From the NCBI RefSeq assembly GCF_008693385.1, contig NZ_CP044065.1, forward strand, positions 1,054,001-1,118,000: 64,000 nucleotides of DNA, read 5' to 3'. Made by a program: the position numbers and the translations under genes. Positions 8,551-18,708 of the stretch are shown here, piece after piece; the stretch's first letter is position 1; every line of letters starts with the position of its first letter. The stretch comes from Cupriavidus pauculus. GTDB taxonomy: Bacteria; Pseudomonadota; Gammaproteobacteria; Burkholderiales; Burkholderiaceae. The notes beneath the pieces are model-generated. The model made no database searches, was not told the origin of the DNA, and saw only the letters and a program-made list of their open reading frames with translations.

Positions 8551-9395
8551 CTGTCCAGCGATTCCAGCGTAAACGACGCCCCGTCGTCCTGTCCTAGCAT
8601 TTCCACGAGTTTAGGCAGCGCAGCCTCGAGGTCGGCCTTCAGGGTCCACGGCGGGTTGATCACGAACATGCCGCTGCCGTGCAGTCCGAGGCCGCCGGGA
8701 ACCGGGTGCTTGACGGTCAGCGACGCGTGGACCCAGCTCTTGACCGGCAGGCGCTTCAGTTGCTCGGGCAACTGCGTCGACTCGCGGCGCTGCACCTGCG
8801 GATACCAGACCGCATACATGCCCGTGGCAAAGCGCTGCAGGCCGTCCTGCACCGCGCGCACCGTGCGCGCGTAGTCGTTCTTGTCTTCGTAGGCGGGGTC
8901 GATCAGCACCAGCGCGCGGCGCGGTGGTGGCGGCAGGATGGCCTTGAGGCCTTCGAAGCCGTCGGCGTCATAGAGCATGACCCGGCGGCCCGCGCCGCGG
9001 AAGTTGTCGCGCAGGACCTGGATCTCGGTCGGATGCAGCTCGAACAGCCGCAGGCGATCGGCATCGCGCAGCATCTGCCATGCGAGCCAAGGCGAGCCCG
9101 GATAATGGTTGAGTTCGCCGTCGGGGTTCAGTTCGTCCACCTGCTCGAGATAGGCCTCGAGCATCGCCGGCAGTTCCTCTTCCGATTCCCATAGCGGCCC
9201 GATGCCGGTCTCGAACTCGGCGTTCTTCTGCGCGTAGGCATGTTCCAGCGAGTACCGCCCGGCGCCTGCCTGCGTATCCACGTACCAGAACGGCTTGTCC
9301 TTGCGCGTCAGATAGTCGAGCAACTGCACGACGATCGCGTGCTTGAGCACATCGGCGTGGTTGCCGGCATGGAAGGCGTGGCGGTAGCTGAACAT
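8547..9395 (-). CDS. rlmJ: 23S rRNA (adenine(2030)-N6)-methyltransferase RlmJ
   Basis: A 282-residue SAM-dependent methyltransferase, nearly the length of E. coli RlmJ (280), which methylates A2030 of 23S rRNA. The start at 9395 gives the diagnostic N-terminus MFSYRHAFHAGNHADVLKHA. The catalytic [D/N]PP[Y/F]-type motif appears as LIDPAYEDKNDY (about residue 163), and FELHPTE and the acidic SAM-site residues are in place. The gene is divergent from mnmC, another RNA modification gene, across a 112-bp gap. It converges on the VanZ-like gene with a 4-bp stop overlap. Confidence 0.94.
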   Translation of the reverse strand: MFSYRHAFHAGNHADVLKHAIVVQLLDYLTRKDKPFWYVDTQAGAGRYSLEHAYAQKNAEFETGIGPLWESEEELPAMLEAYLEQVDELNPDGELNHYPGSPWLAWQMLRDADRLRLFELHPTEIQVLRDNFRGAGRRVMLYDADGFEGLKAILPPPPRRALVLIDPAYEDKNDYARTVRAVQDGLQRFATGMYAVWYPQVQRRESTQLPEQLKRLPVKSWVHASLTVKHPVPGGLGLHGSGMFVINPPWTLKADLEAALPKLVEMLGQDDGASFTLESLDS

Positions 9396-9507
9396 GGCAT
9401 AAGCGGGCGAACGCGGCGTCGGCGATCGCCCGGGGCGGGGCACAAGGGGCCGCTATGCTACCATCCGCCGCCCCCGATTCCCTCAATGGAAAGCGATAAT
9501 CGCGCCC

Positions 9508-11613
9508 ATGCCGCGTGCTCTCGAGCCTGCCGAGCCGATCGTTGACGGTGACGGCACCCCCTATTCCCCACGCTACGGCGACGTGTATCACAGCAGCCGT
9601 GGCGGCCTCGCGCAGGCGCATCACGTGTTCCTGGGCGGCAACGGGCTGCCCGAACGCTGGCGCGACCGCCGGCAGTTCGTGATCGTCGAGACCGGTTTCG
9701 GGCAGGGGCTCAATTTCCTGGCGACGTGGCAGGCCTGGCGTGACGATCCGCAGCGCTGCGGTCGGCTGCATTTCGTCTCCATCGAGAAACATCCATTTAC
9801 GCGCGACGGTCTGCGGCAGCTGCACGCGGGGCTTGGCGCATTGTTGCCGCTGGCCACCACGTTGCAGGCCGCCTGGCCCGACGTGTTGCCGGGGCTGCAC
9901 CGGCTCGAATTCGAGGGCGGGGCGGTGACGCTGACGCTGGCGTTCGGCGATGCGGAGGCGCTGCTGCCCAGGCTGGCCGTGGGCGCCGATGCGTTCTATC
10001 TCGACGGGTTCTCGCCGTCGCGCAACAGCGATATGTGGTCCGACACGGTGTTTCGCGGCCTGTCGCGGCTGGCGCGCGCGGATGCGACGCTGGCGACGTA
10101 CACGGCCGCGGGCTTCGTGCGGCGCGGGTTGCAGGCGGTGGGATTCGCGGTGCGCAAGGTACCGGGATTCGGTGGCAAGCGCGATATGACCGTGGCGCGG
10201 TTCGCGCCCGCCTGGAAGACGCGCCGCCATGCGCCGCCCGCGGCGGCATCATGGCCCGAACGGCATGCGATCGTGATCGGGGCGGGGCTCGCGGGATGCG
10301 CGGTGACCGAGCGGCTGGCCACGCGCGGCTGGCGGGTGACGCTGATCGATCGCCATGCGGGGCCGGCGCGGCAGACGTCCGCGCATCGGGCGGCGGCGAT
10401 GCATCCGCATGTGTCGAGCGACGACAGCCTGCTGTCGCGGCTGTCGCGGGCGGGCAATCTCTACGCGCTGCGCGCGTGGGAGGCGCTGGCCGCGGCCGGG
10501 CATCCCGTGGGGTGGCATGGCTGCGGTGTGCTGCATGTCGGCGAGGACGCGGCGGACAACGCGGCGCAGCATGCCGCGCTGGCGGCACTGGGCTTTCCGG
10601 AGTCGTTCGCGCGCTGGATGCCGGCCGAGGAGGCCGCTGCCGTGCATGGCGCGGCGGTGCCGGCGGGCGGGCTGTGGTTCGCGCAGGGCGGCTGGGTCGC
10701 GCCGCCCGATATCTGCGCGGCGCAACTCGCCCACGCGGGCCCGGCCGTGACCGCGCGCTTCGGCTGCGAAGCCGCGCGCCTCGCCCGCGTGCCCGCACCG
10801 CGCGGCCCCTCGGTGGACACGGAGGACACGGAGGACACGGAGGACACGGAGGACACGGAGGACACGGCGGACACGGTGCCGGACTGGTGGCAGGTGCTCG
10901 CCGCCGACGGCAGCGTCATCGCCACCGCCCCGGTCCTCGTGCTGGCCAACGCCTACGAGGCCGGGCAGCTCGTGCCGTCGGCCTACCGCGAGCTCCGGCG
11001 CGTGCGTGGACAACTGACGGACCTGCCGGCCGACGCGATAACGGCGCTCGGCAGCTGGCCCGACTGCGTGGTCACGGGCAACGGCTACCTGCTGCCGCGC
11101 GCCGAAGACGGCAGCGCGCGCGTGGGATCGAGCTACGACGCCGACGACGGGCCACGGGTCGCGCGGCCAGAAGTCCACGCGGACAACCTCGCGCGCGCGG
11201 CCGCGCTGCTGCCCGAACACGCCGGCAGACTCGCCACGATGGACCCGAAGCAACTCGATGGCTACGTCGGCGTCCGCACGGTCACGCACAATCGCCTCCC
11301 GCTGATCGGCCACCTGCCAGACGAGGCGCAGGCCCTCGCCCATGCCGCCGCGCTGCGCGGCGCGCACCTGCGCGATCTGCCGCGCCTGCCGGGGCTGTAC
11401 GCGGCCCTTGCGTTCGCCTCGCGCGGCCTCACATGGGCCGCACTGGCCGGCGAACTCGTCGCAAGCCAGATCGAGGGCGAACCGCTGCCAGTGGAGAGCG
11501 ACCTGGCCGACGCCGTCGATCCCGCGCGCCTGCTGCTGCGCGCATTGCGCCACGGGCAGGCCCCGGCCGCCACGGGCGTGGCCGGCGAGGGCGCGGATTC
11601 CCGGTCAGGGTAA
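9508..11613 (+). CDS. mnmC: Bifunctional tRNA 5-methylaminomethyl-2-thiouridine modification enzyme MnmC
   Basis: A 701-residue fusion. The N-terminal SAM methyltransferase domain (about 1-240) has [15 protein letters not shown] and [18 protein letters not shown]. The C-terminal FAD oxidoreductase (about 250-690) has the dinucleotide-binding [19 protein letters not shown]. Together they convert cmnm5(s2)U34 to mnm5(s2)U34 in tRNA anticodons. An in-frame 9-bp minisatellite (10816-10878) inserts an acidic D-T-E repeat at residues about 437-457. It sits in a loop of the FAD domain just before the strand [20 protein letters not shown]. Otherwise length and order are normal, so the enzyme is probably active. 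Confidence 0.94.
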   Translation: MPRALEPAEPIVDGDGTPYSPRYGDVYHSSRGGLAQAHHVFLGGNGLPERWRDRRQFVIVETGFGQGLNFLATWQAWRDDPQRCGRLHFVSIEKHPFTRDGLRQLHAGLGALLPLATTLQAAWPDVLPGLHRLEFEGGAVTLTLAFGDAEALLPRLAVGADAFYLDGFSPSRNSDMWSDTVFRGLSRLARADATLATYTAAGFVRRGLQAVGFAVRKVPGFGGKRDMTVARFAPAWKTRRHAPPAAASWPERHAIVIGAGLAGCAVTERLATRGWRVTLIDRHAGPARQTSAHRAAAMHPHVSSDDSLLSRLSRAGNLYALRAWEALAAAGHPVGWHGCGVLHVGEDAADNAAQHAALAALGFPESFARWMPAEEAAAVHGAAVPAGGLWFAQGGWVAPPDICAAQLAHAGPAVTARFGCEAARLARVPAPRGPSVDTEDTEDTEDTEDTEDTADTVPDWWQVLAADGSVIATAPVLVLANAYEAGQLVPSAYRELRRVRGQLTDLPADAITALGSWPDCVVTGNGYLLPRAEDGSARVGSSYDADDGPRVARPEVHADNLARAAALLPEHAGRLATMDPKQLDGYVGVRTVTHNRLPLIGHLPDEAQALAHAAALRGAHLRDLPRLPGLYAALAFASRGLTWAALAGELVASQIEGEPLPVESDLADAVDPARLLLRALRHGQAPAATGVAGEGADSRSG
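10816..10878. repeat. 9-bp minisatellite inside mnmC (7 units)
   Basis: Five perfect copies of GACACGGAG are followed by GACACGGCG and GACACGGTG. The array is in frame and encodes repeats of Asp-Thr-Glu. Pure tandem arrays of this kind can gain or lose units by slippage without a frameshift. Confidence 0.95.
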
Positions 11614-11800
11614 AAACTGCCGGAAGCGGATCGAAATCATGCGATAATCCGCGTTTTCCGTCCGCACGGAGCCCGCCGGATGCGTATCTGGGGCCGTCGA
11701 TGATCGACCCCGAAATTGGCGCCATCCCGGAAATTGGGTGCACGTGAGCCGGACGTGAAGTAGGCAGAGACAACAACATTTCTGGATTGGATCAACGACC

Positions 11801-13156
11801 ATGTCGAACGTCATTGAAAATCTCGGCAAGCTGGACCGCAAGGTGACCCTGGCCATCCCCAAGGCTGAAGTGCAGAAGGAAACGCAGGAACGCCTGGTTC
11901 GCCTGTCGAAGACGGTGAAGATGTCCGGCTTCCGCCCGGGCAAGGTGCCGATGAAGATGGTCGAGAAGCAGTACGGCCAGCAGGTCGAGTTCGAAGTCCG
12001 CTTCGACAAGGCCGCACGCGCCTTCTTCGACATCACCCAGGCGCAGGACGTCAAGGTGGCCGGCCAGCCCAAGTTCGACCTGAAGACCGACGGCGTCGCT
12101 GACGACGAAGTGGCCTTCGAGGCAACGTTCGAGGTGTATCCGGAAGTCAAGATCGGCGAACTGACCGGCGCCGAAGTGACCCGCACGAAGACCGAGATCG
12201 GCGACGCCGAGATCGACAAGACCGTGGACATCCTGCGCAAGCAGCGCGTGCACTACCACGTGCGCGGCGAAGCCGGTGACCATGGCGACGGTGGCAGCGA
12301 TGTCGCCGCCAAGAATGGCGACCGCGTGACCGTGGACTTCGTGGGCAAGATCGACGGCGTGGAATTCGCCGGCGGCAAGGCCGAAGATTTCGCGTTCGTG
12401 CTCGGCGAAGGCCGCATGCTGCCCGAGTTCGAAGCCGCCGCCATCGGCCTGAAGGTCGGTGAGAGCAAGACCTTCCCGCTCGCGTTCCCGGCCGACTACC
12501 ACGGCAAGGAAGTGGCCGGCAAGACCGCCGAATTCACGATCACGCTGAAGCGCGTCGAGTGGGCCCACATGCCCGAAGTGAACGACGAGTTCGCGAAGTC
12601 GCTCGGCATCGCCGACGGCAGCGTCGAGAAGATGCGCGCCGACATCCGCGAAAACCTCGAGCGCGAAGTCAAGCGCCGCACGCACGCCATGCTGAAGGAC
12701 GAAGTCATGGAAGCGCTGATCAAGGTGAGCGAACTGGACGTGCCGAAGGCCCTGGTGGACCAGGACAAGGAACGCCTGGTCGAAATGGCCCGCCGCGACC
12801 TCGAGCAACGTGGCATGCCGAACGCCAAGGACATGCCGATTCCGGCCGACATGTTCACCCAGCAGGCCGAGCGCCGCGTGAAGCTGGGCCTGATCCTGGC
12901 CGAGATCGTCAAGGCCAACAGCCTGCAGGCCAAGCCCGAGCAGATCAAGGCCGAAATCGAGGACTTCGCGAAGAGCTACGAAGACCCGAAGGAAGTCATG
13001 CGCTGGTACTACGGCGACCAGCAGCGCCTGGCCGAAATGGAAGCCTACGTGCTCGAAAACAACGTGGTAAATTTCGTGTGCGAGAAGGCCAAGGTCACGG
13101 ACAAGACGGTGTCGTTCGAGGAACTGACCGCCGAGTCGAATCCGCAACAAGCTTGA
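11801..13156 (+). CDS. tig: Trigger factor, ribosome-associated chaperone and prolyl isomerase
   Basis: A 451-residue trigger factor. The N-terminal ribosome-binding domain carries the signature loop [14 protein letters not shown] (about residue 42). The FKBP-type isomerase domain lies at about 170-255 ([39 protein letters not shown]), followed by the helical C-terminal chaperone domain to 451. The His/Asp/Gly-rich stretch before the FKBP domain is slightly longer than in close relatives I remember. It is the first gene of the conserved tig-clpP-clpX-lon order. A GATAAT -10-like box at 11643-11648 lies in the 187-bp gap after mnmC, without a convincing -35. Confidence 0.97.
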   Translation: MSNVIENLGKLDRKVTLAIPKAEVQKETQERLVRLSKTVKMSGFRPGKVPMKMVEKQYGQQVEFEVRFDKAARAFFDITQAQDVKVAGQPKFDLKTDGVADDEVAFEATFEVYPEVKIGELTGAEVTRTKTEIGDAEIDKTVDILRKQRVHYHVRGEAGDHGDGGSDVAAKNGDRVTVDFVGKIDGVEFAGGKAEDFAFVLGEGRMLPEFEAAAIGLKVGESKTFPLAFPADYHGKEVAGKTAEFTITLKRVEWAHMPEVNDEFAKSLGIADGSVEKMRADIRENLEREVKRRTHAMLKDEVMEALIKVSELDVPKALVDQDKERLVEMARRDLEQRGMPNAKDMPIPADMFTQQAERRVKLGLILAEIVKANSLQAKPEQIKAEIEDFAKSYEDPKEVMRWYYGDQQRLAEMEAYVLENNVVNFVCEKAKVTDKTVSFEELTAESNPQQA

Positions 13157-13263
13157 TTCGGGCCTGATTCGCGTGAAGCGGCCGGCAAGGGTTTGGCCGG
13201 GGTTGAAAACCCCCGGCAGGGACCCAAGCTGGCCGTCATCCCCTGAATACCTGGAGAACCTGC

Positions 13264-13914
13264 ATGACCCGCAATGATTTGCTAGACCGTCTGGCCACGA
13301 CGCAGGCTTCGGCCCTGGAGACGCAGGGTCTCGGGCTGGTGCCGATGGTGGTCGAGCAGTCCGGCCGCGGCGAGCGCGCGTACGATATCTACTCGCGCCT
13401 GCTCAAGGAACGCGTGGTGTTCATGGTTGGCGAAGTGAACGACCAGACCGCGAATCTGGTCGTGGCGCAATTGCTGTTCCTCGAGAGCGAGAATCCCGAC
13501 AAGGACGTGTCGCTCTACATCAATTCGCCGGGTGGCTCCGTTTCCGCGGGCCTCGCCATCTACGACACGATGCAGTTCATCAAGCCGGACGTGCAGACGC
13601 TGTGCATGGGCATGGCAGCGAGCATGGGCGCGTTCCTGCTGGCCGCCGGTGCCAAGGGCAAGCGGTCCGCGCTGCCGAACTCGCGCATCATGATCCATCA
13701 GCCGCTCGGCGGCGCGCGTGGCCAGGCCTCGGATATCGAGATCCAGGCGCGCGAGATCCTGTACCTGCGCGAACGCCTCAACAGCATCCTGTCCGAAGTG
13801 ACCGGCCAGCCCGTGGAGAAAATCGCGCGCGATACCGATCGCGACAACTTCATGAGCGGCGACCAGGCGGTGGATTACGGCCTGATCGACAAGGTCATCG
13901 CGCGGCGCGGTTGA
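13264..13914 (+). CDS. clpP: ATP-dependent Clp protease proteolytic subunit ClpP
   Basis: A 216-residue serine protease subunit that forms the ClpP tetradecamer degrading substrates delivered by ClpX/ClpA. The catalytic triad is visible: Ser in [17 protein letters not shown] (about 115), His in [10 protein letters not shown] (about 140) and Asp in [10 protein letters not shown] (about 189). The N-terminal residues before [20 protein letters not shown] include a likely propeptide. A TGGAGA ribosome site sits 6 nt before ATG. It ends 164 bp before clpX with a strong intrinsic terminator between, so clpX has at least partly separate expression. Confidence 0.98.
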   Translation: MTRNDLLDRLATTQASALETQGLGLVPMVVEQSGRGERAYDIYSRLLKERVVFMVGEVNDQTANLVVAQLLFLESENPDKDVSLYINSPGGSVSAGLAIYDTMQFIKPDVQTLCMGMAASMGAFLLAAGAKGKRSALPNSRIMIHQPLGGARGQASDIEIQAREILYLRERLNSILSEVTGQPVEKIARDTDRDNFMSGDQAVDYGLIDKVIARRG

Positions 13915-13939
13915 GCGCGCGTCGGCCAGCCTACCTTGG

Positions 13940-13964
13940 AACGAGGCCATGTGCCTCGTTTTTT
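13940..13964 (+). terminator. Rho-independent terminator after clpP
   Basis: An 8-bp stem AACGAGGC/GCCTCGTT closes a 5-nt loop and runs into six T residues, 26 bp after the clpP stop. Confidence 0.9.
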
Positions 13965-14078
13965 GCTTTCAAGCAACACCGGTCGGCCCAATTGTTTTGG
14001 CGTATGATGCGTTTCATGCGTTTCCCGCGGAGGCCAGCCCGGCTCCGTGTGGCCACACTGCTAATGTGACTGAATCCT

Positions 14079-15359
14079 ATGGCGGACAAAAAGAGTTCTT
14101 CCAGTGAAAAGCTTCTGTACTGCTCGTTCTGCGGCAAGAGCCAGCACGAGGTCAAGAAGCTGATCGCGGGCCCGTCGGTCTTCATCTGCGATGAATGCAT
14201 CGACCTCTGCAACGAGATCATCCGCGACGAGGCAGCCGCGTCCGAAAAGGACGCCGCGGCCGCTACCCGTTCCGACCTGCCGACCCCGCACGAGATTCGC
14301 GAGAGCCTCGACCAATACGTGATCGGTCAGGAACAGGCCAAGAAGATCCTGGCCGTGGCGGTGTACAACCACTACAAGCGCCTGAAGCACCTCGGCAAGA
14401 AGGACGACGTCGAGCTGTCGAAGAGCAACATCCTGCTGATCGGCCCGACCGGTTCCGGCAAGACGCTGCTCGCCCAGACGCTGGCCCGCCTGCTCAACGT
14501 GCCGTTCGTGATCGCCGACGCGACCACGCTGACGGAAGCCGGCTATGTCGGCGAGGACGTCGAGAACATCATTCAGAAGCTGCTGCAGAACTGCAACTAC
14601 GAAGTCGAGAAGGCGCAGCGCGGCATCGTCTATATCGATGAAATCGACAAGATTTCGCGCAAATCGGACAATCCGTCCATCACGCGCGACGTGTCGGGCG
14701 AGGGCGTGCAGCAGGCGCTGCTGAAGCTGATCGAAGGCACGATGGCTTCGGTGCCCCCGCAGGGCGGCCGCAAGCACCCGAATCAGGACTTCCTGCAGGT
14801 CGATACGACGAACATCCTGTTTATCTGCGGCGGTGCGTTCGATGGCCTGGAGAAGGTCATCATGCAGCGTTCGGACAAGACCGGCATCGGCTTTGCCGCG
14901 CAGGTCCAGAGCAAGGAAGAGCGTGACGTCAGCGAGGTGCTGCCGCAGACCGAACCCGAGGATCTGATCAAGTTCGGCCTGATTCCGGAACTCATCGGGC
15001 GTCTGCCGGTAGTGGCAACGCTGGCCAAGCTGGACGAAGCCGCGCTGATGCAGATCCTGGTCGAGCCGAAGAACGCGCTGGTCAAGCAGTACCAGAAGCT
15101 GCTGGCGATGGAAGGCGTGGAGCTGGAGATTCGTCCGGCCGCGCTGTCCGCGATCGCCCGCAAGGCCATCCGCCGCAAGACGGGTGCCCGTGGCCTGCGT
15201 TCGATCCTCGAACAGTCCCTGATGGACGTCATGTACGACCTGCCGAACTACAAGGGTGTGCACAAGGTGGTGATCGACGAAAACACGATCACCGGCGACG
15301 CGCCGCCGCTGCTGATCTACGAAGAACCGCAGCAGCCCAAGGTAGCCGGCTCGAACTGA
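14079..15359 (+). CDS. clpX: ATP-dependent Clp protease ATP-binding subunit ClpX
   Basis: A 426-residue AAA+ unfoldase. The N-terminal C4 zinc-binding domain ([11 protein letters not shown] ... [10 protein letters not shown], residues about 14-45) recruits substrates and adaptors. Walker A is [15 protein letters not shown] (about 123), the pore-loop region is [10 protein letters not shown], Walker B is [10 protein letters not shown] (about 183), and sensor/arginine-finger residues lie in [12 protein letters not shown] and [13 protein letters not shown]. Length is standard. It lies downstream of clpP, whose terminator precedes it, and upstream of lon. Confidence 0.98.
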   Translation: MADKKSSSSEKLLYCSFCGKSQHEVKKLIAGPSVFICDECIDLCNEIIRDEAAASEKDAAAATRSDLPTPHEIRESLDQYVIGQEQAKKILAVAVYNHYKRLKHLGKKDDVELSKSNILLIGPTGSGKTLLAQTLARLLNVPFVIADATTLTEAGYVGEDVENIIQKLLQNCNYEVEKAQRGIVYIDEIDKISRKSDNPSITRDVSGEGVQQALLKLIEGTMASVPPQGGRKHPNQDFLQVDTTNILFICGGAFDGLEKVIMQRSDKTGIGFAAQVQSKEERDVSEVLPQTEPEDLIKFGLIPELIGRLPVVATLAKLDEAALMQILVEPKNALVKQYQKLLAMEGVELEIRPAALSAIARKAIRRKTGARGLRSILEQSLMDVMYDLPNYKGVHKVVIDENTITGDAPPLLIYEEPQQPKVAGSN

Positions 15360-15422
15360 GGGACGCGAATCGATGCCCATGTCGTCCGAGTGGTGGATGC
15401 CAGACCGGCGATAAATTCAAGG

Positions 15423-15454
15423 AGCCGTTCGCGTCGAAGCGAGCGGCTTTTTTT
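15423..15454 (+). terminator. Rho-independent terminator after clpX
   Basis: A 10-bp stem (AGCCGTTCGC/GCGAGCGGCT, one G-T pair) with a 6-nt loop is followed by seven T residues, 64 bp after the clpX stop. Confidence 0.9.
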
Positions 15455-15589
15455 CTTCATTTCAAACGACGAACGGGAGCAAACGCGGGTATGCTGTTCA
15501 GGAGCGGGTCGCAAGTGCAGGGTGAGGCATGTGACGGAAATGCTTTTTTCGGCATATTGTTTTCTTGCACCGAAATCGATGATAGCTGT

Positions 15590-15617
15590 CTTGTAATCGA
15601 TTCCCGCGGCCCTATTT
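15590..15617 (+). promoter_or_regulatory. Sigma-32-type (heat-shock) promoter of lon
   Basis: CTTGTAA at 15590-15596 and CCCTATTT at 15610-15617 are separated by 13 bp. They closely match the RpoH consensus CTTGAAA-N11-16-CCCCATNT. The site lies 26 bp before the lon start, where a heat-shock promoter is expected. Confidence 0.65.
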
Positions 15618-15643
15618 ACGCCTTAAATGACTGACTGGGGAAA

Positions 15644-18058
15644 ATGATGTCCGGAACACAACTCCTCCCGGCTGAGCCGATTCGCCTCCCACTGTTGCCC
15701 CTGCGCGACGTGGTGGTGTTTCCGCACATGGTGATCCCGCTGTTCGTGGGTCGCCCGAAGTCCATCAAGGCGCTTGAGACTGCGATGGAGTCGGGCAAGA
15801 GCATCATGCTCGTGGCCCAGAAGACGGCGGCGAAAGACGAGCCGACGGCCGATGACCTCTACGAGGTCGGCTGCATCGCCAATATCCTGCAGATGCTGAA
15901 GCTGCCCGACGGTACCGTGAAGGTGCTGGTCGAGGGTACCCAGCGTGCGAACATCACCGAAGTGAGCGAGGACGACTCGCACTTCATGTGCGAAGCCGTG
16001 CCCGTGCCGCCCGCACCGGTCGAAAGCGCCGAAACCGAGGCCCTGCGCCGCGCGATCGTGTCGCAGTTCGACCAGTACGTGAAACTCAACAAGAAGATCC
16101 CGCCCGAGATCCTGACGTCGCTGTCGGGTATCGACGAAGCCGGCCGCCTGGCCGACACGATCGCCGCGCATCTGCCGATCAAGCTCGAGCAGAAGCAGAA
16201 GATCCTCGAGATGGTCAATGTGACCGAGCGTCTCGAGAGCCTGCTGTCGCAGCTCGAAGGCGAGATCGACATCCTGCAGGTGGAAAAGCGCATCCGTGGC
16301 CGCGTCAAGCGCCAGATGGAGAAGTCCCAGCGCGAGTACTACCTGAACGAGCAGGTCAAGGCCATCCAGAAGGAACTGGGCGAAGGCGAAGAGGGCGCTG
16401 ACCTCGAGGAACTCGACAAGCGCATCAAGGCTGCCCGGATGCCCAAGGAGGCCAAGAAGAAGGCCGACGCCGAGTTCAAGAAGCTCAAGCTGATGTCGCC
16501 GATGTCCGCGGAAGCGACCGTCGTGCGCAACTACATCGACACGCTGGTCAACCTGCCGTGGCGCAAGAAGAGCAAGGTCAACAACGACCTTGCGAACGCC
16601 GAGCGCGTGCTGGATGAAGACCACTACGGCCTCGAGAAGGTGAAGGAACGCATTCTCGAGTACCTCGCGGTGCAACAGCGCGTGGACAAGGTGAAGGCGC
16701 CGATCCTGTGCCTGGTCGGGCCCCCCGGTGTGGGCAAGACCTCGCTGGGCCAGTCGGTGGCGCGTGCGACGAACCGCAAGTTCGTGCGCATGGCACTGGG
16801 TGGCGTGCGGGACGAGGCCGAGATCCGCGGCCACCGCAGGACCTATATCGGCTCCATGCCGGGCAAGATCCTGCAGAGCCTGTCGAAGGTCGGCGTACGC
16901 AATCCGCTCTTCCTGCTCGACGAAATCGACAAGATGGGCATGGATTTCCGTGGCGACCCGTCGTCGGCGCTGCTCGAGGTGCTGGACCCGGAACAGAACC
17001 ATACGTTCCAGGACCACTACATCGAGGTCGACTTCGATCTGTCGGATGTGATGTTCGTGGCGACGTCGAACTCGCTGAACATTCCGCCGCCGCTGCTGGA
17101 CCGGATGGAAGTGATTCGCCTCTCGGGTTACACCGAGGACGAGAAGGTCAACATCGCCGAGCGTTACCTGCTGCCCAAGCAGATCAAGAACAACGGTCTG
17201 AAGGTGGGCGAGATCGAGGTGACCGACGCGGCGATTCGCGACATCATCCGCTACTACACGCGGGAAGCCGGTGTGCGTTCGCTGGAACGCGAGGTCTCCA
17301 AGATCGCGCGCAAGGTGGTCAAGCTGCTGCTGCTGAAGAAGGAGTCGGGCTCGGTGAAGGTAGATTCCGAGAACCTCGACAAATTCCTCGGCGTGCGCAA
17401 GTACGACTTCGGTCTTGCGGGCAAGGAGAACCAGGTGGGCCAGGTGACCGGTCTGGCGTGGACGGAAGTGGGCGGCGATCTGCTGACCATCGAAGCCGCG
17501 ATCATGCCGGGCAAGGGCAACATCACGCGTACGGGTTCGCTCGGTGACGTGATGAAGGAATCGGTCGAGGCCGCGCGCTCCGTGGTACGTTCGCGGGCAC
17601 GTCGTCTGGGCATCACGGACGAGATGTTCGAGAAGCGCGACATCCACATCCACGTGCCGGAAGGCGCGACGCCGAAGGATGGTCCGTCGGCGGGCGGTGC
17701 GATGACGACGGCGCTGGTGTCGGTGCTGACCGGTATTCCGGTGCGTGCCGATGTCGCGATGACGGGCGAGATCACGCTGCGCGGCGAAGTGCTGCCGATT
17801 GGCGGTCTCAAGGAGAAGCTGCTGGCGGCCCATCGTGGCGGTATCAAGCTGGTGCTGATTCCGGAAGAGAACGTCAAGGACCTCGCCGAGATTCCTGACA
17901 ACGTGAAGAACGCGATCGAGATCGTGCCGGTGCGGTGGATCGACAAGGTGCTGGAGCTCGCGCTCGAGCGCAAGCCCGAGCCGCTGCCCGAGGAAGTGGA
18001 GAAGCCTGCCGATGTGGCGGACAAGTCCAAGTCCACGGTCGAGATGACGCATCACTGA
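15644..18058 (+). CDS. lon: ATP-dependent protease Lon (LonA)
   Basis: An 804-residue LonA protease. It has an N-terminal substrate-binding domain ([20 protein letters not shown]), a coiled-coil region at about 185-270, and an AAA+ module with Walker [16 protein letters not shown] (about 362) and Walker [14 protein letters not shown] (about 425). The C-terminal protease domain has the Ser of [17 protein letters not shown] (about 685) and the Lys of [16 protein letters not shown] (about 728). It degrades misfolded and regulatory proteins in the cytosol. The start is ATG 15644 or the adjacent ATG 15647, after GGGGA. A sigma-32-like promoter is upstream and a strong terminator follows. Confidence 0.98.
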   Translation: MMSGTQLLPAEPIRLPLLPLRDVVVFPHMVIPLFVGRPKSIKALETAMESGKSIMLVAQKTAAKDEPTADDLYEVGCIANILQMLKLPDGTVKVLVEGTQRANITEVSEDDSHFMCEAVPVPPAPVESAETEALRRAIVSQFDQYVKLNKKIPPEILTSLSGIDEAGRLADTIAAHLPIKLEQKQKILEMVNVTERLESLLSQLEGEIDILQVEKRIRGRVKRQMEKSQREYYLNEQVKAIQKELGEGEEGADLEELDKRIKAARMPKEAKKKADAEFKKLKLMSPMSAEATVVRNYIDTLVNLPWRKKSKVNNDLANAERVLDEDHYGLEKVKERILEYLAVQQRVDKVKAPILCLVGPPGVGKTSLGQSVARATNRKFVRMALGGVRDEAEIRGHRRTYIGSMPGKILQSLSKVGVRNPLFLLDEIDKMGMDFRGDPSSALLEVLDPEQNHTFQDHYIEVDFDLSDVMFVATSNSLNIPPPLLDRMEVIRLSGYTEDEKVNIAERYLLPKQIKNNGLKVGEIEVTDAAIRDIIRYYTREAGVRSLEREVSKIARKVVKLLLLKKESGSVKVDSENLDKFLGVRKYDFGLAGKENQVGQVTGLAWTEVGGDLLTIEAAIMPGKGNITRTGSLGDVMKESVEAARSVVRSRARRLGITDEMFEKRDIHIHVPEGATPKDGPSAGGAMTTALVSVLTGIPVRADVAMTGEITLRGEVLPIGGLKEKLLAAHRGGIKLVLIPEENVKDLAEIPDNVKNAIEIVPVRWIDKVLELALERKPEPLPEEVEKPADVADKSKSTVEMTHH

Positions 18059-18079
18059 TCGCGCATAGCCGAAGACGAG

Positions 18080-18109
18080 AAACGCCACGGGAAACCGTGG
18101 CGTTTTTTT
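18080..18109 (+). terminator. Rho-independent terminator after lon
   Basis: An 11-bp perfect stem (AAACGCCACGG/CCGTGGCGTTT) with a GAAA tetraloop is followed by a T-tract. It lies 22 bp after the lon stop. Confidence 0.95.
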
Positions 18110-18123
18110 CTTGTGCGCAAGGC

Positions 18124-18153
18124 TTGGCAAATCGCAAACACCTGGATTACAAT
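18124..18153 (+). promoter_or_regulatory. Sigma-70 promoter of the tRNA-Val/tRNA-Asp unit
   Basis: TTGGCA at 18124-18129 and TACAAT at 18148-18153 are 18 bp apart, about 83 bp before the tRNA-Val 5' end. Each box matches the consensus at five of six positions. Confidence 0.65.
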
Positions 18154-18236
18154 CGCGGCCTCGCAACGCAAACAGCGGCAATCGAAGCAGTACCTGCCGA
18201 GCCGTGCGAAGCGAGATTGACTCGTGTCACGCATGC

Positions 18237-18312
18237 GGGTGCTTAGCTCAGTTGGTAGAGCGGCGCCCTTACAAGGCGTAGGTCGGGGGTTCGAACCCCT
18301 CAGCACCCACCA
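18237..18312 (+). tRNA. tRNA-Val (anticodon TAC)
   Basis: A 76-nt cloverleaf with encoded CCA. Acceptor GGGTGCT pairs with AGCACCC; the D-arm (GCTCAGTTGGTAGAGC) and T-arm (GGGGGTTCGAACCCC) are canonical. The anticodon TAC is at 18270-18272 and reads GUA and related Val codons. Confidence 0.97.
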
Positions 18313-18339
18313 CCGCTGCGTTGCATGGGTACCGATTCA

Positions 18340-18416
18340 GGAGTGGTAGTTCAGTTGGTTAGAATACCGGCCTGTCACGCCGGGGGTCGCGGGTTCGAGC
18401 CCCGTCCACTCCGCCA
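18340..18416 (+). tRNA. tRNA-Asp (anticodon GTC)
   Basis: A 77-nt cloverleaf with encoded CCA. Acceptor GGAGTGG pairs with CCACTCC, and the discriminator is G, as usual for tRNA-Asp. The anticodon GTC is at 18374-18376. It lies 27 bp after tRNA-Val, probably in the same transcript, and is followed by a terminator. Confidence 0.97.
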
Positions 18417-18424
18417 GTTTCAAG

Positions 18425-18451
18425 AAAACACCCGCGACAGCGGGTGTTTTT
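18425..18451 (+). terminator. Rho-independent terminator after tRNA-Asp
   Basis: An 11-bp stem (AAAACACCCGC/GCGGGTGTTTT) with a GACA loop and a T-rich end, 8 bp after the tRNA-Asp CCA. Confidence 0.9.
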
Positions 18452-18459
18452 CTTTATGC

Positions 18460-18565
18460 GGAGTGGAGTGAGCCGCCTGCGCGGCTCACGGCGGGGATCG
18501 AAGGGCCGCGCTTGCAAGCGCGGCAGCGGCCTGCGGGATGTAGGCGAGCCCCGTCCACTCCGCCA
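18460..18565 (+). pseudogene. tRNA-Asp remnant with palindromic interior
   Basis: Both acceptor arms of tRNA-Asp are repeated here: GGAGTGG at 18460-18466 and CCACTCC followed by GCCA at 18555-18565. The 3' identity with the intact gene extends about 24 nt, through half of the T-arm. The D-arm, anticodon arm and first half of the T-arm are absent. In their place are a 9-bp inverted repeat (18468-18476 with 18481-18489) and a perfect 20-bp palindrome (18505-18524). It is followed by its own terminator-like hairpin. It cannot fold as a tRNA. Confidence 0.75.
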
Positions 18566-18575
18566 GTTATGAAGG

Positions 18576-18600
18576 ACGCCCGCTAACGCGGGCGTTTTTT
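18576..18600 (+). terminator. Rho-independent terminator after the tRNA-Asp remnant
   Basis: An 8-bp stem (ACGCCCGC/GCGGGCGT), a TAAC loop and six T residues, 11 bp after the remnant CCA. Confidence 0.85.
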
Positions 18601-18708
18601 ATTTCTGCGTCCAATTCCGCCATACCCCCGAATCTGACGGGTATCGGTTGTCTCTCCTGATAGAATCGCGAAGTTTGTCCTTCGTGCCAACCCTTTACCC
18701 GAATCAGC

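Noticed and set aside
15623..18181. An 852-codon minus-strand frame opposite lon
   Set aside because: It is an antisense shadow of lon with biased His/Arg/Leu composition and no family features.
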